DNA of 52,076 nt, taken from the NCBI GenBank assembly GCA_902478365.1, contig CABSKX010000007.1, positions 1 to 52,076 on the forward strand, given 5' to 3'. Source of the stretch: an uncultured Collinsella sp. (GTDB lineage: Bacteria > Actinomycetota > Coriobacteriia > Coriobacteriales > Coriobacteriaceae). Every line of letters starts with the position of its first letter. The stretch's first letter is position 1. The notes below the pieces were generated by a model. That model made no database searches and was not told where the DNA came from. It saw only the letters and a list, made by a program, of their open reading frames with translations. Position numbers and translations under genes: made by a program. This document shows positions 24,347 through 33,333 of this stretch, in pieces.

Positions 24347-25747
24347 TTAGGCCTGCTCGGAAGCCTTGGGCTCGTCCTTGTACAGGACGAACGAGACGGC
24401 AAAGGAAACCAGCGCGGCGATCGCAAACATAATCGCGTACTGCACAGGCTGGGCCAGGCACAGCAGGATACCGAAGATACCCGTAACACCCGTGCCGGAG
24501 GCAGCCAGCGAAGTGAGCGCGCAGACCAGGGCACCGCAACCGCCGCCGATGCAGCCGGCGATGAAGGGCTTAAAGAAGCGCAGGTTCACACCAAAGATGG
24601 CAGGCTCGGTAATGCCCATGAAGGCGGACAGGGCCGAAGGAAGCGCCAGACCCTTGATCTTGGCATCGCGGGTCTTAAAGGCAACGGCGAGCGCGGCACC
24701 ACCCTGGGCGATGTTGGCAGCGCTGGCGATGGGCAGCCAATAGGTCACACCGTACTGAGCGAGCTGGCCCAGATCGATGGCGGTGTACATCTGGTGGATA
24801 CCGGTAACGACCGTGGGGGCATAGAACAGGCCGACGATAAAGGAACCGATGCCAAAGGGCAGGGTGAGCAGGGCCTGAATCAGACCGAGAATGGCGTTCT
24901 CGGCCCACACGAAGATGGGGCCGACGGCAACGAGGGTCACGAGCACGGTCACGAACACCGAGACGAGCGGGGTCACAAAGAGGTCGAACATCTCGGGAAC
25001 GATCTTGTGCAGGCGCTTCTCGAGGAAGGCCAGAATAGCGCAGGCGATGACGATGGGGATAACGTGGCCTTGATAACCGACCCACTCAAAGCTGTACACA
25101 CCGGGGATGACGTTGACCATGGTCTGCACGCCCTCGGAGGCAACCGTGTAGGCGCTCTGTAGCGAGGAGTTGATGAACGCACCACCGACAACGGCGCCCA
25201 GATACGGGTTGGCGCCAAAGGCCTTAGCGGCGGAGTAACCGATCAGGATCTGCAGAATGCCAAAGGACGTGCCCGAGACCAGGTCGGCAATCTTGTAGAT
25301 AAAGTTATTGGTGTCGAGCGCGATAAAGCCGTTGGAGGCCATAAAGTTGAGGGAGCTCATAATGCCCAGCAGCAGACCCGAGGCCACGATGGCAGGGATG
25401 ATGGGGACAAAGACGTCGCCGAGCACCTTAATGGCGCGCATAAAGATGTTCTGCTGCTGCGCCGCGGCCTCCTTGACCTCGGCCTTGGTGGCAGCCTCGA
25501 CGCCACTGAGCGCGATGAACTCCTCGTAGACCTTATTGACGGTGCCAGTGCCAAAAATAATCTGGAGCTGGCCCTGGGCTTCAAAGACGCCCTTAGCGCC
25601 GTCGATATTCTCGAGGGCCTCCTTGTCAACCTTGGCATTATCGGCAATCACCAGGCGCAAACGCGTGGCGCAATGCGCGGCAGAGACGACGTTGTCGGCG
25701 CCACCGATGTTGTCGAGCACCTCTTGGGCTGATTTGCGGTAGTCCAT
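24347..25747 (-). CDS. scrA: PTS sucrose-type transporter, EIIBC
   Basis: A 466-residue membrane permease of the glucose-sucrose PTS family. The EIIB domain is N-terminal with the phosphorylated Cys26 in SAAHCATRLRLV; the EIIC domain (about 110-460) has around ten membrane segments and a conserved GITEPAIFGV loop. The protein ends after EIIC (YKDEPKASEQA), so no EIIA is attached and EIIA must come from elsewhere, as in classical sucrose systems. ATG 25747 is chosen because MDYRKSAQEVLDNIGG is the conserved start; frames begun at 25780 add 11 unrelated residues. Two LacI-type operators lie upstream. Confidence 0.92.
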   Translation of the reverse strand: MDYRKSAQEVLDNIGGADNVVSAAHCATRLRLVIADNAKVDKEALENIDGAKGVFEAQGQLQIIFGTGTVNKVYEEFIALSGVEAATKAEVKEAAAQQQNIFMRAIKVLGDVFVPIIPAIVASGLLLGIMSSLNFMASNGFIALDTNNFIYKIADLVSGTSFGILQILIGYSAAKAFGANPYLGAVVGGAFINSSLQSAYTVASEGVQTMVNVIPGVYSFEWVGYQGHVIPIVIACAILAFLEKRLHKIVPEMFDLFVTPLVSVFVTVLVTLVAVGPIFVWAENAILGLIQALLTLPFGIGSFIVGLFYAPTVVTGIHQMYTAIDLGQLAQYGVTYWLPIASAANIAQGGAALAVAFKTRDAKIKGLALPSALSAFMGITEPAIFGVNLRFFKPFIAGCIGGGCGALVCALTSLAASGTGVTGIFGILLCLAQPVQYAIMFAIAALVSFAVSFVLYKDEPKASEQA

Positions 25748-25803
25748 GACTTCCCTTTCCTCCAACGGGTGCATGTGCACCCGGCCATCTTTGACACTTA
25801 CAC

Positions 25804-25817
25804 TGTAATCGTTTTCA
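25804..25817 (-). promoter_or_regulatory. LacI-type operator 1, upstream of scrA
   Basis: TGTAATCGTTTTCA, the inverse of TGAAAACGATTACA, with the central CG typical of LacI-family operators. It is identical to the site at 25830-25843 and lies 57 nt before the scrA ATG. Confidence 0.85.
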
Positions 25818-25829
25818 GTTTCATATATC

Positions 25830-25843
25830 TGTAATCGTTTTCA
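25830..25843 (-). promoter_or_regulatory. LacI-type operator 2, upstream of scrA
   Basis: An exact second copy of the 14-bp site, with centres 26 bp apart. Paired operators at this distance suit binding by two dimers. A TATTAT just upstream on the minus strand (25845-25850) could be the -10, placing the sites over the transcription start. Confidence 0.85.
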
Positions 25844-25931
25844 TAATAGGGTGAACGGTAGGAATAAGCCGGCGAATGGTAGTTTTACGGCAAATACAGG
25901 GGCCTCAGAGGCAGACAGACGTGCCCAGAGC

Positions 25932-26912
25932 CTAGACATTCATAAGCTGATGGCCGAGCTTGAGCGTCTTGAGACCGCACTCCCCCTCCACGCCATCGAG
26001 CGTGTTGAGCAACATATTGGTCGCCTCGACGCCACTGGTCAGGTAGCCATAATGCACGGTGGGAATGCCGCCCGTCAGCGCGCGCAAAAACGCGTTGTCG
26101 CCAAAACCGCTCACGCGGTGTATACCCTCGCCCATGCCGCGAACCTCATCGATGGCACGCAGCGCGCCCGCCGCCATGGTGTCGGTCGCACATGCGATAA
26201 ACGAAACATCGGGAGCGACAGAAAGCAGTTCACGCGCAGCGCTATAGCCGGAATCGAGCGTAAACGAGCCCAGGCGAATCAAGGCGGCATCGAGCGGGTT
26301 ACCCGCGGCGCGCAGGCCGGCCTCAAAACCACGACGACGGTCGTAACCGGCGGCACGGTCTTCCTCGGTAACACCGATATAGGCAATCTTGCCATCTACC
26401 CGACCAGCGAGCGCCTGGCCCAGCTCAAAGGCAGCCTCGTAATCGTCGTGATAGACGCACGCCGCGCCCTCGACGTTTTGGCCGATCAGCACAATGGGCA
26501 CACGGCACGACTCAATCGCCCGACGGTGCTCGTCGGTAACCACGGTCGCCACCAGCACAATGCCATCGACCGGATGGTTCTGGAACAGGTCGAGATACTC
26601 GAGCTCACGCTTGGCCACGTTGTCAGTATTCGCGAGCAGCATCTGGTAGCCTCGGCGACCGAGCACCTGGCCAATGCCGGCGGTAATGCGGCTCACGGAT
26701 TCCGAGTTGATTTTAGGCACGATGACGCCGATGAGCTTGGTGGAGCCGGTGCGCAGCGCGCGAGCCTGGCTGGACCGCACGTATCCGGTCAGCTCAATCG
26801 CTTGCTTAATGCGCTCGGCCTTATCCGCCGAGATATATCCACCGTTGAGGTAGCGCGAGACGGCGGCGCTCGAAACGCCTGCCAGCTCGGCCACATCTTT
26901 CATCTTTACCAC
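25932..26912 (-). CDS. scrR: LacI-family sucrose operon repressor
   Basis: A 326-residue repressor. The N-terminal helix-turn-helix and hinge read DVAELAGVSSAAVSRYLNG with YVRSSQARALRTG; the periplasmic-binding-like core begins KLIGVIVPKINSES and ends after residue 320. I place the start at GTG 26912 (AGGGG 5 nt upstream, giving MVKMKDVAEL); ATG 26927 would nearly touch the operator at 26928-26941. It lies directly before scrA and scrB, and its own upstream site matches theirs, so it probably controls the operon and itself. Inducer is inferred from context. Confidence 0.88.
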   Translation of the reverse strand: MVKMKDVAELAGVSSAAVSRYLNGGYISADKAERIKQAIELTGYVRSSQARALRTGSTKLIGVIVPKINSESVSRITAGIGQVLGRRGYQMLLANTDNVAKRELEYLDLFQNHPVDGIVLVATVVTDEHRRAIESCRVPIVLIGQNVEGAACVYHDDYEAAFELGQALAGRVDGKIAYIGVTEEDRAAGYDRRRGFEAGLRAAGNPLDAALIRLGSFTLDSGYSAARELLSVAPDVSFIACATDTMAAGALRAIDEVRGMGEGIHRVSGFGDNAFLRALTGGIPTVHYGYLTSGVEATNMLLNTLDGVEGECGLKTLKLGHQLMNV

Positions 26913-26927
26913 GAGCACCCCTGTCAT

Positions 26928-26941
26928 TGAAATCGCTTTCA
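26928..26941 (-). promoter_or_regulatory. LacI-type operator upstream of scrR (autoregulation)
   Basis: TGAAATCGCTTTCA, inverse TGAAAGCGATTTCA, differs from the scrA operators at a few positions but keeps the TGAAA-x-CG core. It lies 15 nt before the scrR GTG, where repressor binding would block transcription. Confidence 0.75.
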
Positions 26942-26994
26942 CCATGATACCCGTGAAGACGGCCTGCGGACCAAATCGGCCCGCCCAGGTCAAG

Positions 26995-27132
26995 CAAACG
27001 TCAGCGAGCGCGCAGCTGCCGTGGCGAGGTGCCGCGAAAGAGGAGCGACGCGTACTTCATGTACGCGAGCGACGGTTTGAGCGGCAGATCGCCCGGCAGA
27101 TGCGTGCGCAGCGTCGAGCGGTCCGGCGTTTG
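26995..27132. repeat. Imperfect palindrome between scrR and the Pel operon end
   Basis: The centre is CGCGTAC-TTCAT-GTACGCG (27049-27067). Outward, 27016-27035 (CTGCCGTGGCGAGGTGCCGC) mirrors 27080-27099 with few mismatches, and CAAACG at 26995 mirrors CGTTTG at 27127. The segment is GC-rich and non-coding. It resembles the other intergenic palindromes in layout but not in sequence, and may encode a structured RNA or be a miniature element. Confidence 0.7.
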
Positions 27133-27144
27133 TTAAAACGCCGG
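27123..27144 (-). terminator. Hairpin at the end of the Pel operon
   Basis: CCGGCGTTT and AAACGCCGG form a 9-bp stem with a short loop, starting 7 nt after the DUF4956 gene stop. No T-run follows, so it may be an RNA-stability structure or a weak terminator. Confidence 0.55.
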
Positions 27145-27151
27145 AACATAG

Positions 27152-27817
27152 TTACCCGTGGTATTCGCCGTTGTACTGGATTAACGTCAAGTCTTCCACG
27201 CCGTCAAGCGCGCGAATGGCGTCGGCATAGGGCATGTCAACGCCGTCCGAGAACACCTCGACGGCCATCTCGACCTTGTCGCCGCGCATGGTCTTAGACT
27301 TGACGGTGAACTTGGTGCGTCCAAATGCACGCACGATATCATCGCCGGTGGTCTGGCCCGTGTAGTGGATGACCATCATGTACACGCGCGCCTTGTCCTG
27401 GTGGCTCGCAAAGCCAGCGATCATCGCCACGATCACCACTGCCGTGAGCCCCACGAGCGCATACATGCCGGCGCCCGCCGTAATGCCCGTGGTAATGGCC
27501 CAAAACAGATACAGCAGGTCGAGCGGGTCCTTGACCGCCGTACGGTAGCGAACGATGGACAGAGCACCGACCATACCGAGCGAGATGACCACGTTCGTCG
27601 AGATCGCGAGCGTGACCATGCAGGTGAGCACGCACATGCCCACGAGCGTCACGGCAAAGCTGCGCGAATACACCACGCCGGTAAAGAAGCGCTTGTACAC
27701 GTAATAGATCAGGATGCCCATGGCGAGCGCCACGAGCAGCGACAGGCCGATCTTGGCAGGGTCGACCTGGCCAAACGCCTCCAAGACGGAGTTCTTAAAA
27801 AAGTCCCTGGTGCTCAT
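27152..27817 (-). CDS. DUF4956 family membrane protein
   Basis: A 221-residue protein with about four membrane segments in the first 140 residues, then a soluble C-terminal domain of roughly 80 residues. The family signature GMVGALSIVRYRTAVKDPLD sits between membrane segments 3 and 4. The function of the family is unknown. It is the last gene of the operon, 3 nt after the VTC-domain gene. The trio CotH kinase, VTC protein and DUF4956 protein recurs in bacterial genomes, so they probably act together at the membrane. Confidence 0.88.
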   Translation of the reverse strand: MSTRDFFKNSVLEAFGQVDPAKIGLSLLVALAMGILIYYVYKRFFTGVVYSRSFAVTLVGMCVLTCMVTLAISTNVVISLGMVGALSIVRYRTAVKDPLDLLYLFWAITTGITAGAGMYALVGLTAVVIVAMIAGFASHQDKARVYMMVIHYTGQTTGDDIVRAFGRTKFTVKSKTMRGDKVEMAVEVFSDGVDMPYADAIRALDGVEDLTLIQYNGEYHG

Positions 27818-27820
27818 GGT

Positions 27821-28612
27821 CTAAATATCCCCTCGGTTCTCAAAATCCGATTCCCAGTAATTAAAACCGCGCAGGTAGGCGGTCTTTTCGTAACACAGGC
27901 AGTACTTGGAAACCGCCGTGAGCTCGGCCGCACCCGGCGGCACCAAATCGCGCACCAGCTGCGGGCAAAACTCGGTAAACTTGACCTCCATCACTAGTTT
28001 GCCGGGCTCCAAGACCGGCAGCGCGGGCAAGGTCGCATCAAAGATATCGAAGCTTCCCACCGCGGCGCGCACGTTCATGTCAAACGTAACGCGCACGGTG
28101 CCCTCGTCCATCACCCACGGCTCGCGCTCGTAGTCCACGATGGCGCGCGGGCGCATCATGTTGCAGATGCACTCGATATAGAACTCACGGCAGAGCTGAT
28201 GCGGGCTGCGCAGCAAAAAGTCATAGTCGCCGGCGAGGACCTGCTCAAACTCGTCGCGGGTGAGCGGCGCATCCTCCTTGTAGATCCAGCTGCCGTACTT
28301 CTTTTTACGCTCGAGCTTAATCACCTTGTCGCTGCCGTTATAGATGCGCACGCGATACTTTTTGCGCATCAGGATACCGGCGTCTTTTTCCTCGTAGGCC
28401 GAGTTGCAGTAGTCGTCAAAATACAGGCTGCGGATGGTGTAACCGCCCGCCCGTGCATGCTTGTCCAGCTTAAAGACCGGCGACATGCGACAGGCAAGCG
28501 CGGCGCGCTCGCCCTCGTTAATGAGATATTTGAGTTCGTGGCGGTAGCGCTCCTGCGTAGCACGCGCAGGCGGGGCCGCCAGGCGCTCAAGCAGCGCGCT
28601 AGCCCTCCTCAT
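27821..28612 (-). CDS. VTC-domain (polyphosphate polymerase-like) protein
   Basis: A 263-residue protein of the VTC domain family, a tunnel-shaped triphosphate-handling fold. Visible family elements are RYRHELKYLI near residue 22, the IRSLYFDD strand, KKYRVRIYN, IKLERKKKYGSWIYK and the late VMEVKFTEF with LTAVSKYCLCYE. The lysine- and arginine-rich strands are those that hold phosphate in yeast Vtc4. Eukaryotic Vtc4 makes polyphosphate; bacterial members are poorly characterised, so polyphosphate synthesis here is only possible. GGAGG lies 6 nt before the ATG, and the gene overlaps the CotH gene by 14 bp. Confidence 0.86.
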   Translation of the reverse strand: MRRASALLERLAAPPARATQERYRHELKYLINEGERAALACRMSPVFKLDKHARAGGYTIRSLYFDDYCNSAYEEKDAGILMRKKYRVRIYNGSDKVIKLERKKKYGSWIYKEDAPLTRDEFEQVLAGDYDFLLRSPHQLCREFYIECICNMMRPRAIVDYEREPWVMDEGTVRVTFDMNVRAAVGSFDIFDATLPALPVLEPGKLVMEVKFTEFCPQLVRDLVPPGAAELTAVSKYCLCYEKTAYLRGFNYWESDFENRGDI

Positions 28613-30368
28613 ACGTGTCCTCCACGACCTTACCGCCGTCTTGCACGTAGAAGCACTTCATGCCGTACTGCTTGCCGTCATCGGTCACGTAGTAGTCAAA
28701 CGCATCTTGCGTATAGCCGTCGGAGTTGGTGGCGCGCACGCGCGCAAAGTACTGGCCGGCATCGGGCGCATCGCACGTCACCTCCGGCAGCAGCACGTCC
28801 TCGGCCTTAAAGACCACGTCGCTTATGGCATAGTCGCGCGCAAGCTCCACGGTATAGCGAATGTCGCGCGCCTTAAAGTCGTAGGAAGCATCCCAGTTGA
28901 TGCGCAGCTTACCGTTATCGATCTGCGGCACGCCAATGTAGAACGGCATGGGCTTTTTATAGCTCTCGCGAAAGCTCTTATAGTTCTCCTCGATCTCGGA
29001 AGGAATCGCCGCGGCAATCTGCTCGTATTCGTCCTTCGTCACGGGCAGATTCTCCAGGTCGGGCGCAGCAAAGACGAGCGGCTCCGTGACCTCGCGATAA
29101 TGCTCGACCATCTTGCTCAGACGCTCTTCGGTCAAATACGAGTGCAGGTCCTTGACGGCGCTATCGAGTTCGCTGCGGAACGACTTGCTGCGCAACGCGC
29201 GGTTAAACAGCACGTTGCCCCAGTAGTTGCTCACGCCGCGCTCCCAGCTCGCATAATCCGAGAATCCCGTCAGGCTCAACTCGAGCTTGCGCAGCATGCC
29301 GTCGTTATCCCAATCCAGGATGTACCAGACCTTGGAGTTAAGCGGGCTGTACAGATAGCAGTTACGGTTCTGCGTGTCGCAATTGCCCGTCAAGATCTGA
29401 AACGCCATCCAATAGACCAGGTTCTCGGTATCGAAGTAGGTGTCGAGCACATCGTCGATCTTTTGCGTATCGTCGTTGAGCGCATCGAGCATCTCGATGA
29501 GCTTGGTGTGGTCCGAGTCGCCCTTAATCTCGAGCATGCCCTCAAACGCCGTCTGGTTATAGTCGGGGTCATCGGCGAGCTTAATGGTGTCTTCGAAGCG
29601 ATGGAAATCGAAGCTGTTCACCTTATACAGATACCCGCTCTTATCCAGACCGTGGGCCTTAAGTGCCGTCTTGTTGAGCTGCTCGACCTGCGTAAACAGT
29701 CCGTAGTCCTCAAAGGTGTCGTTAGATTTTTCGGTCTGGTCGCACACCCATAAGTGCACAAACTGCGTGCGCAGGCCCATCATCTGGGGAATGCCACGAA
29801 TCAGATCGTAGGCCATCTTGTTACGAAAGCGCATGCCCTCGCCCATATGCTTGTTAAGCGCAATCGCGCGCTGCTGACGCCACGTGCCCTTGCCCTTTTT
29901 GAGCTCCACCTTGTAGTTCTTTTGCGTATAGGTACTCGACGTCTGACCGCGCACTTGCACCGTGGCGTTGGGAGCCTCTTCACCATAACCGACCTCACCG
30001 GCAACGGGGCCCTTATCATCGCCAGGCTGCAGCAGGCCCATAACCTGATAGCGCGTCACGCCCATGTCGGCATAGTCGTAGAACGAGTAGGTATTGATCT
30101 CGGCCCAGCTATGATCGGTATTCTCGGAGCTGTTGCCGCGAGAGACCGTCAGGTACATGCATACGATACCCGAGTCGTCGTAGACCTCATACAGCTCATC
30201 CTTGTCGCGAAGATGCTTGGTCTCGCTAGCTGCATCGGCCTTTTTAATCTTGCCCTGCTTCTTAGTCTTTTTTGTCGAGGATTCGTCCTGAGACGAACAG
30301 CCCGAAAGCAACAGCGCACCGGCAGCCGCCTCAAAAAGGCGACGGCGAGACATCATCCTATCGGTCAT
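28599..30368 (-). CDS. CotH-kinase family lipoprotein with C-terminal FN3-like domain
   Basis: A 589-residue exported protein. The signal is MMSRRRLFEAAAGALLLSGC, with an Arg-rich n-region and a lipobox Cys, so it is probably membrane-anchored outside. The CotH kinase-like domain (about 150-430) shows QTSSTYTQKNYKVELKKG, a NKHMGEGMRFRNKMAYDLI block and the metal-binding DWDNDGML. The last 110 residues form a beta-rich FN3-like domain. CotH of Bacillus phosphorylates a spore-coat protein; the substrate here is unknown. ATG 30368 has GGAGG 5 nt upstream; longer frames reach into pelG. It overlaps pelG by 11 bp. Confidence 0.87.
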   Translation of the reverse strand: MTDRMMSRRRLFEAAAGALLLSGCSSQDESSTKKTKKQGKIKKADAASETKHLRDKDELYEVYDDSGIVCMYLTVSRGNSSENTDHSWAEINTYSFYDYADMGVTRYQVMGLLQPGDDKGPVAGEVGYGEEAPNATVQVRGQTSSTYTQKNYKVELKKGKGTWRQQRAIALNKHMGEGMRFRNKMAYDLIRGIPQMMGLRTQFVHLWVCDQTEKSNDTFEDYGLFTQVEQLNKTALKAHGLDKSGYLYKVNSFDFHRFEDTIKLADDPDYNQTAFEGMLEIKGDSDHTKLIEMLDALNDDTQKIDDVLDTYFDTENLVYWMAFQILTGNCDTQNRNCYLYSPLNSKVWYILDWDNDGMLRKLELSLTGFSDYASWERGVSNYWGNVLFNRALRSKSFRSELDSAVKDLHSYLTEERLSKMVEHYREVTEPLVFAAPDLENLPVTKDEYEQIAAAIPSEIEENYKSFRESYKKPMPFYIGVPQIDNGKLRINWDASYDFKARDIRYTVELARDYAISDVVFKAEDVLLPEVTCDAPDAGQYFARVRATNSDGYTQDAFDYYVTDDGKQYGMKCFYVQDGGKVVEDTYEEG

Positions 30369-31902
30369 CAGGACCTCCCCAACGATTGCGATACACACGG
30401 ACCACCGTGCGCTCAAACGCACCATGCGGCTCGCCCTCTTGACGCAGCTCCTCATAGCGCTGCTCGGCACGGTCGAGCAAGCGACCCAGCTGTGTAAAAC
30501 GACCCGTTTTGTCGGTCGCCACAATGGGCTGCTGGCTCAGAATACGATACGGCAAGTTGGCGGTATAGGTATCGAGCCGCACGAGCGCCACAACAAAAAA
30601 CACCGCCGCGCCGAGCAAAAAGCCAAAGCCATAAAACTGCTGCGGAAAGAACAGCGAAACGATGGTCGCCAGCCCCGCCACGCCCGCGAACAGCCCGGAG
30701 GCAAGCACGGCGCCCCTGTAGTCGGTAAAGTACAGCAAGATCAGCAGAATCGTGTTGCCCACAGCATACAGGCCATAGCCCACGCACAGCGTGCGAAAAT
30801 ACCCGTGCATCAGGTTGTTGAAGCCCAGTGGCAGGGCCGAGAGCACCGTGGTCTCGAGCGAGATGACTGCTGCCGTCACAAACAGCTGCTTGAGCGCGCA
30901 AAACCGCAGCTCCCGGTTGAGCGTGGCAAGCATTTCCTCCTCGGCCACCACGATGTCGCCCACCACGCCGCCGTCGTTAAACAGGCTGTAGTAGTCGCGG
31001 TAGCGCGGATAGAAGTTGACCTCGACCGACACCACAAAGTTGACGGTCGTGACCAGAATGCTCAAAAACGCGATGAGCGCCGGCACATCATGGTAGGGCG
31101 CGCCATAAAACAAGCCCTTGACTTGTACGCCAATGGGCCCCGCCCAAATAATCACCAGATGCGCAAAGAGTCCCAGGTTGGTAAATAGGCCCGTGAGCGC
31201 CAGCGGCATAAATTGGTCGAGCCAGCGCAAAAAGAGCCAGGGGCTGCGATCGCTCTGAGGAAAATACCGGTACAGCAGCACCACGTCCCAGGCGAGCATC
31301 ACACCGTAGCCCAGGGCGATCGAGGCCAGCAGGCCCTCGACGGGCGGCAGCCCCAGCGCCAGCGCCACTAGGGCGCACAAGCACGCCACGCCAATGGCCG
31401 CAGCAAAGCTGCACAGGATGCCGCGGTAATCCTTAATGGCCATGAGGTAGCCCATGCCGTTCCAGTTGACGATCATAATGTTGAACAGCCACAGGCACAG
31501 CAGCCCCTGCAGCAGCGTGGCGCCCGAAAACAGCAAAAATACGCCGTAGAGCACCGTGCCCGCAACGAGCATGATGGCGTTGGAGCCCCAAAACGAGGGC
31601 AAGACCTCTTCTTCGCGCTCGGCAAACAGCATGTCCGCCAAAAAGCGCGTGACAGGCATGGAGAAAAAGCTCGTGAGCGTAAGCGACGCCAGAAGCGTAT
31701 AGGTCACCATGCACACCAGCAGATCCTGGTTGGCGCGGCCCACGTCCCACAGACCGCACAGCACCAAAATGCCCACCTGCAACAGTACGCCCAGCAGCAT
31801 GGGGCCCGTGCACACGATGCCGGCGTAGCCATAGGCGCGCATCGTGGCAAACAGACCCTTGCGCTTAAACAGGCGCTTGAGCTCAAAACCGATTCCGGCC
31901 AC
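30358..31902 (-). CDS. pelG: PelG-like exopolysaccharide transporter
   Basis: A 514-residue polytopic protein with about a dozen membrane segments, related to the MOP flippase superfamily. The N-terminus MAGIGFELKRLFKRKG is the PelG signature; other family features include GLFTNLGLFAHLVIIWAGP and the long loop with FYPRYRDYY. In known Pel systems PelG works with PelF, PelD and PelE to polymerise and export the chain. It starts 3 nt after the pelF stop. A soluble C-terminal tail of about 60 residues is present. Confidence 0.92.
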   Translation of the reverse strand: MAGIGFELKRLFKRKGLFATMRAYGYAGIVCTGPMLLGVLLQVGILVLCGLWDVGRANQDLLVCMVTYTLLASLTLTSFFSMPVTRFLADMLFAEREEEVLPSFWGSNAIMLVAGTVLYGVFLLFSGATLLQGLLCLWLFNIMIVNWNGMGYLMAIKDYRGILCSFAAAIGVACLCALVALALGLPPVEGLLASIALGYGVMLAWDVVLLYRYFPQSDRSPWLFLRWLDQFMPLALTGLFTNLGLFAHLVIIWAGPIGVQVKGLFYGAPYHDVPALIAFLSILVTTVNFVVSVEVNFYPRYRDYYSLFNDGGVVGDIVVAEEEMLATLNRELRFCALKQLFVTAAVISLETTVLSALPLGFNNLMHGYFRTLCVGYGLYAVGNTILLILLYFTDYRGAVLASGLFAGVAGLATIVSLFFPQQFYGFGFLLGAAVFFVVALVRLDTYTANLPYRILSQQPIVATDKTGRFTQLGRLLDRAEQRYEELRQEGEPHGAFERTVVRVYRNRWGGPDDR

Positions 31903-31905
31903 CGG

Positions 31906-33333
31906 CTACACCTCCTTCTTGGGCAAATTGAACGCGCGAGCCGTCTCGTCGTACAGCGCACGATAGTTGGCGAGCATCTGCTCGTGTAGGTAGTAGGTCG
32001 CCACGCGACGCTGGCCGCGCTCCCCCATTTCCAGACGGCGGGCACGGCTCGCGCACATGCGCTCCATGGCATCGGCCAGACCCTTGCGATACATGGGCGG
32101 GCTCACATATCCGGCAACGCCAAAGTCGTCGCCGGGGGCGCCCTCGAGCAGCTCGCGGCAGCAGCCGACCTCGGTCGTCACGCAGGGGCGACGCGCGCCC
32201 AGCGATTCCAACACGCTCAACGGCTGGCCCTCCGAGATGCTCGTCAAAATGGTAAAGTCGAGCTTTTCCATGTACTCGACCACGTTGACGCGGCCGGTAA
32301 AGATCAAGTCACGCACGCCCAATGTCTCCACTAGCGCATGGCACTCGGCGCCATATTCCTCGTCGTCCACGCCACCCATAATATGCAGGCGCACGTGCGG
32401 CAGGCGCTCGTGCAACTCAAAGAAGGCATAGATCATGGTTTTGACGTCCTTGATGGGCGCCAGACGCACCACCGCGCCAATGTCCACCCAGCCGTCATCG
32501 GGCTTTAAGGGAATGTCCTTAAAGCGATCGAACTGAATGCCGTTGGGGATAACCAGGCATTTTTCTGCATCGCAACCCATGTCGATCTGCGTTTTGCGCG
32601 CGTTGTGGAACAAACTCGTCACACGAAAAGCGCGACGGTAGATTTCCTCCGAAAGCAGGTAGAAAAAGCGGATCCAACGGTCCTTAAAGGAGGGCACCAC
32701 CCAGTCGGCGCGAATGATCTCCTCCTCGCGTTCGCGCGTGTAGATGCCGTGCTCGGTCAGCAATGCCGGCGCGTTATTCATGCTGGAGCCCAAACTTGCG
32801 AGCAGACCGCCGTAGCCGGTCGAGATGGCGTGGTACACATCGGCCACCGGAACCTCGCTGCCCAGCAGATAGAGCACGGGCAGCAACATCGAACGCATGG
32901 TGTGGAAGGCGTCGGCGAAAGGCGTATACGGGTACTCGGTCAGGCACACGTCGCGGAAGATGTCCATAAACGTGCGGCTCTGCAAAAATGAGAGCGGATG
33001 TACGCGACGGCGCTGGAAAATGTCGAACAGCACGTCCCAGTCCGGATTGGAGAGCGAAACCAGACGGCTCAACGCCTCGCGCTCGCGGTCGTCAAAATCG
33101 ACTTCCTCCTGCTCGCCCGAAAGACGCAGGGCATCGTCCAGAAACACCTCGTGCACCTCGACGACGTTGCCGGGCAGCTCGTAGACAAACTTGCCGCGGT
33201 CTTCGGCGTGAGCGCCAATCACCCACAGCACAAACTCATGCTCGGGCATCGCCGTGATGTAGCCGTGCATCCAGGTGGACACACCGCCGTGCACGTAGGG
33301 ATAGCAGCCCTCGAGCACCAAGCAGATTCTCAT
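31906..33333 (-). CDS. pelF: PelF-like GT4 glycosyltransferase
   Basis: A 475-residue cytosolic glycosyltransferase of the GT-B fold. The N-terminus MRICLVLEGCYPYVHGGVSTW is typical of PelF; the C-terminal donor-binding half has SISEGQPLSVLESLGARRPC, the GT4 E-x7-E motif. Known PelF polymerises the Pel backbone from UDP-GlcNAc or UDP-GalNAc. Its ATG overlaps the stop of the deacetylase gene by 4 nt. Little else could match both the motif set and the pelG neighbour. Confidence 0.93.
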   Translation of the reverse strand: MRICLVLEGCYPYVHGGVSTWMHGYITAMPEHEFVLWVIGAHAEDRGKFVYELPGNVVEVHEVFLDDALRLSGEQEEVDFDDREREALSRLVSLSNPDWDVLFDIFQRRRVHPLSFLQSRTFMDIFRDVCLTEYPYTPFADAFHTMRSMLLPVLYLLGSEVPVADVYHAISTGYGGLLASLGSSMNNAPALLTEHGIYTREREEEIIRADWVVPSFKDRWIRFFYLLSEEIYRRAFRVTSLFHNARKTQIDMGCDAEKCLVIPNGIQFDRFKDIPLKPDDGWVDIGAVVRLAPIKDVKTMIYAFFELHERLPHVRLHIMGGVDDEEYGAECHALVETLGVRDLIFTGRVNVVEYMEKLDFTILTSISEGQPLSVLESLGARRPCVTTEVGCCRELLEGAPGDDFGVAGYVSPPMYRKGLADAMERMCASRARRLEMGERGQRRVATYYLHEQMLANYRALYDETARAFNLPKKEV

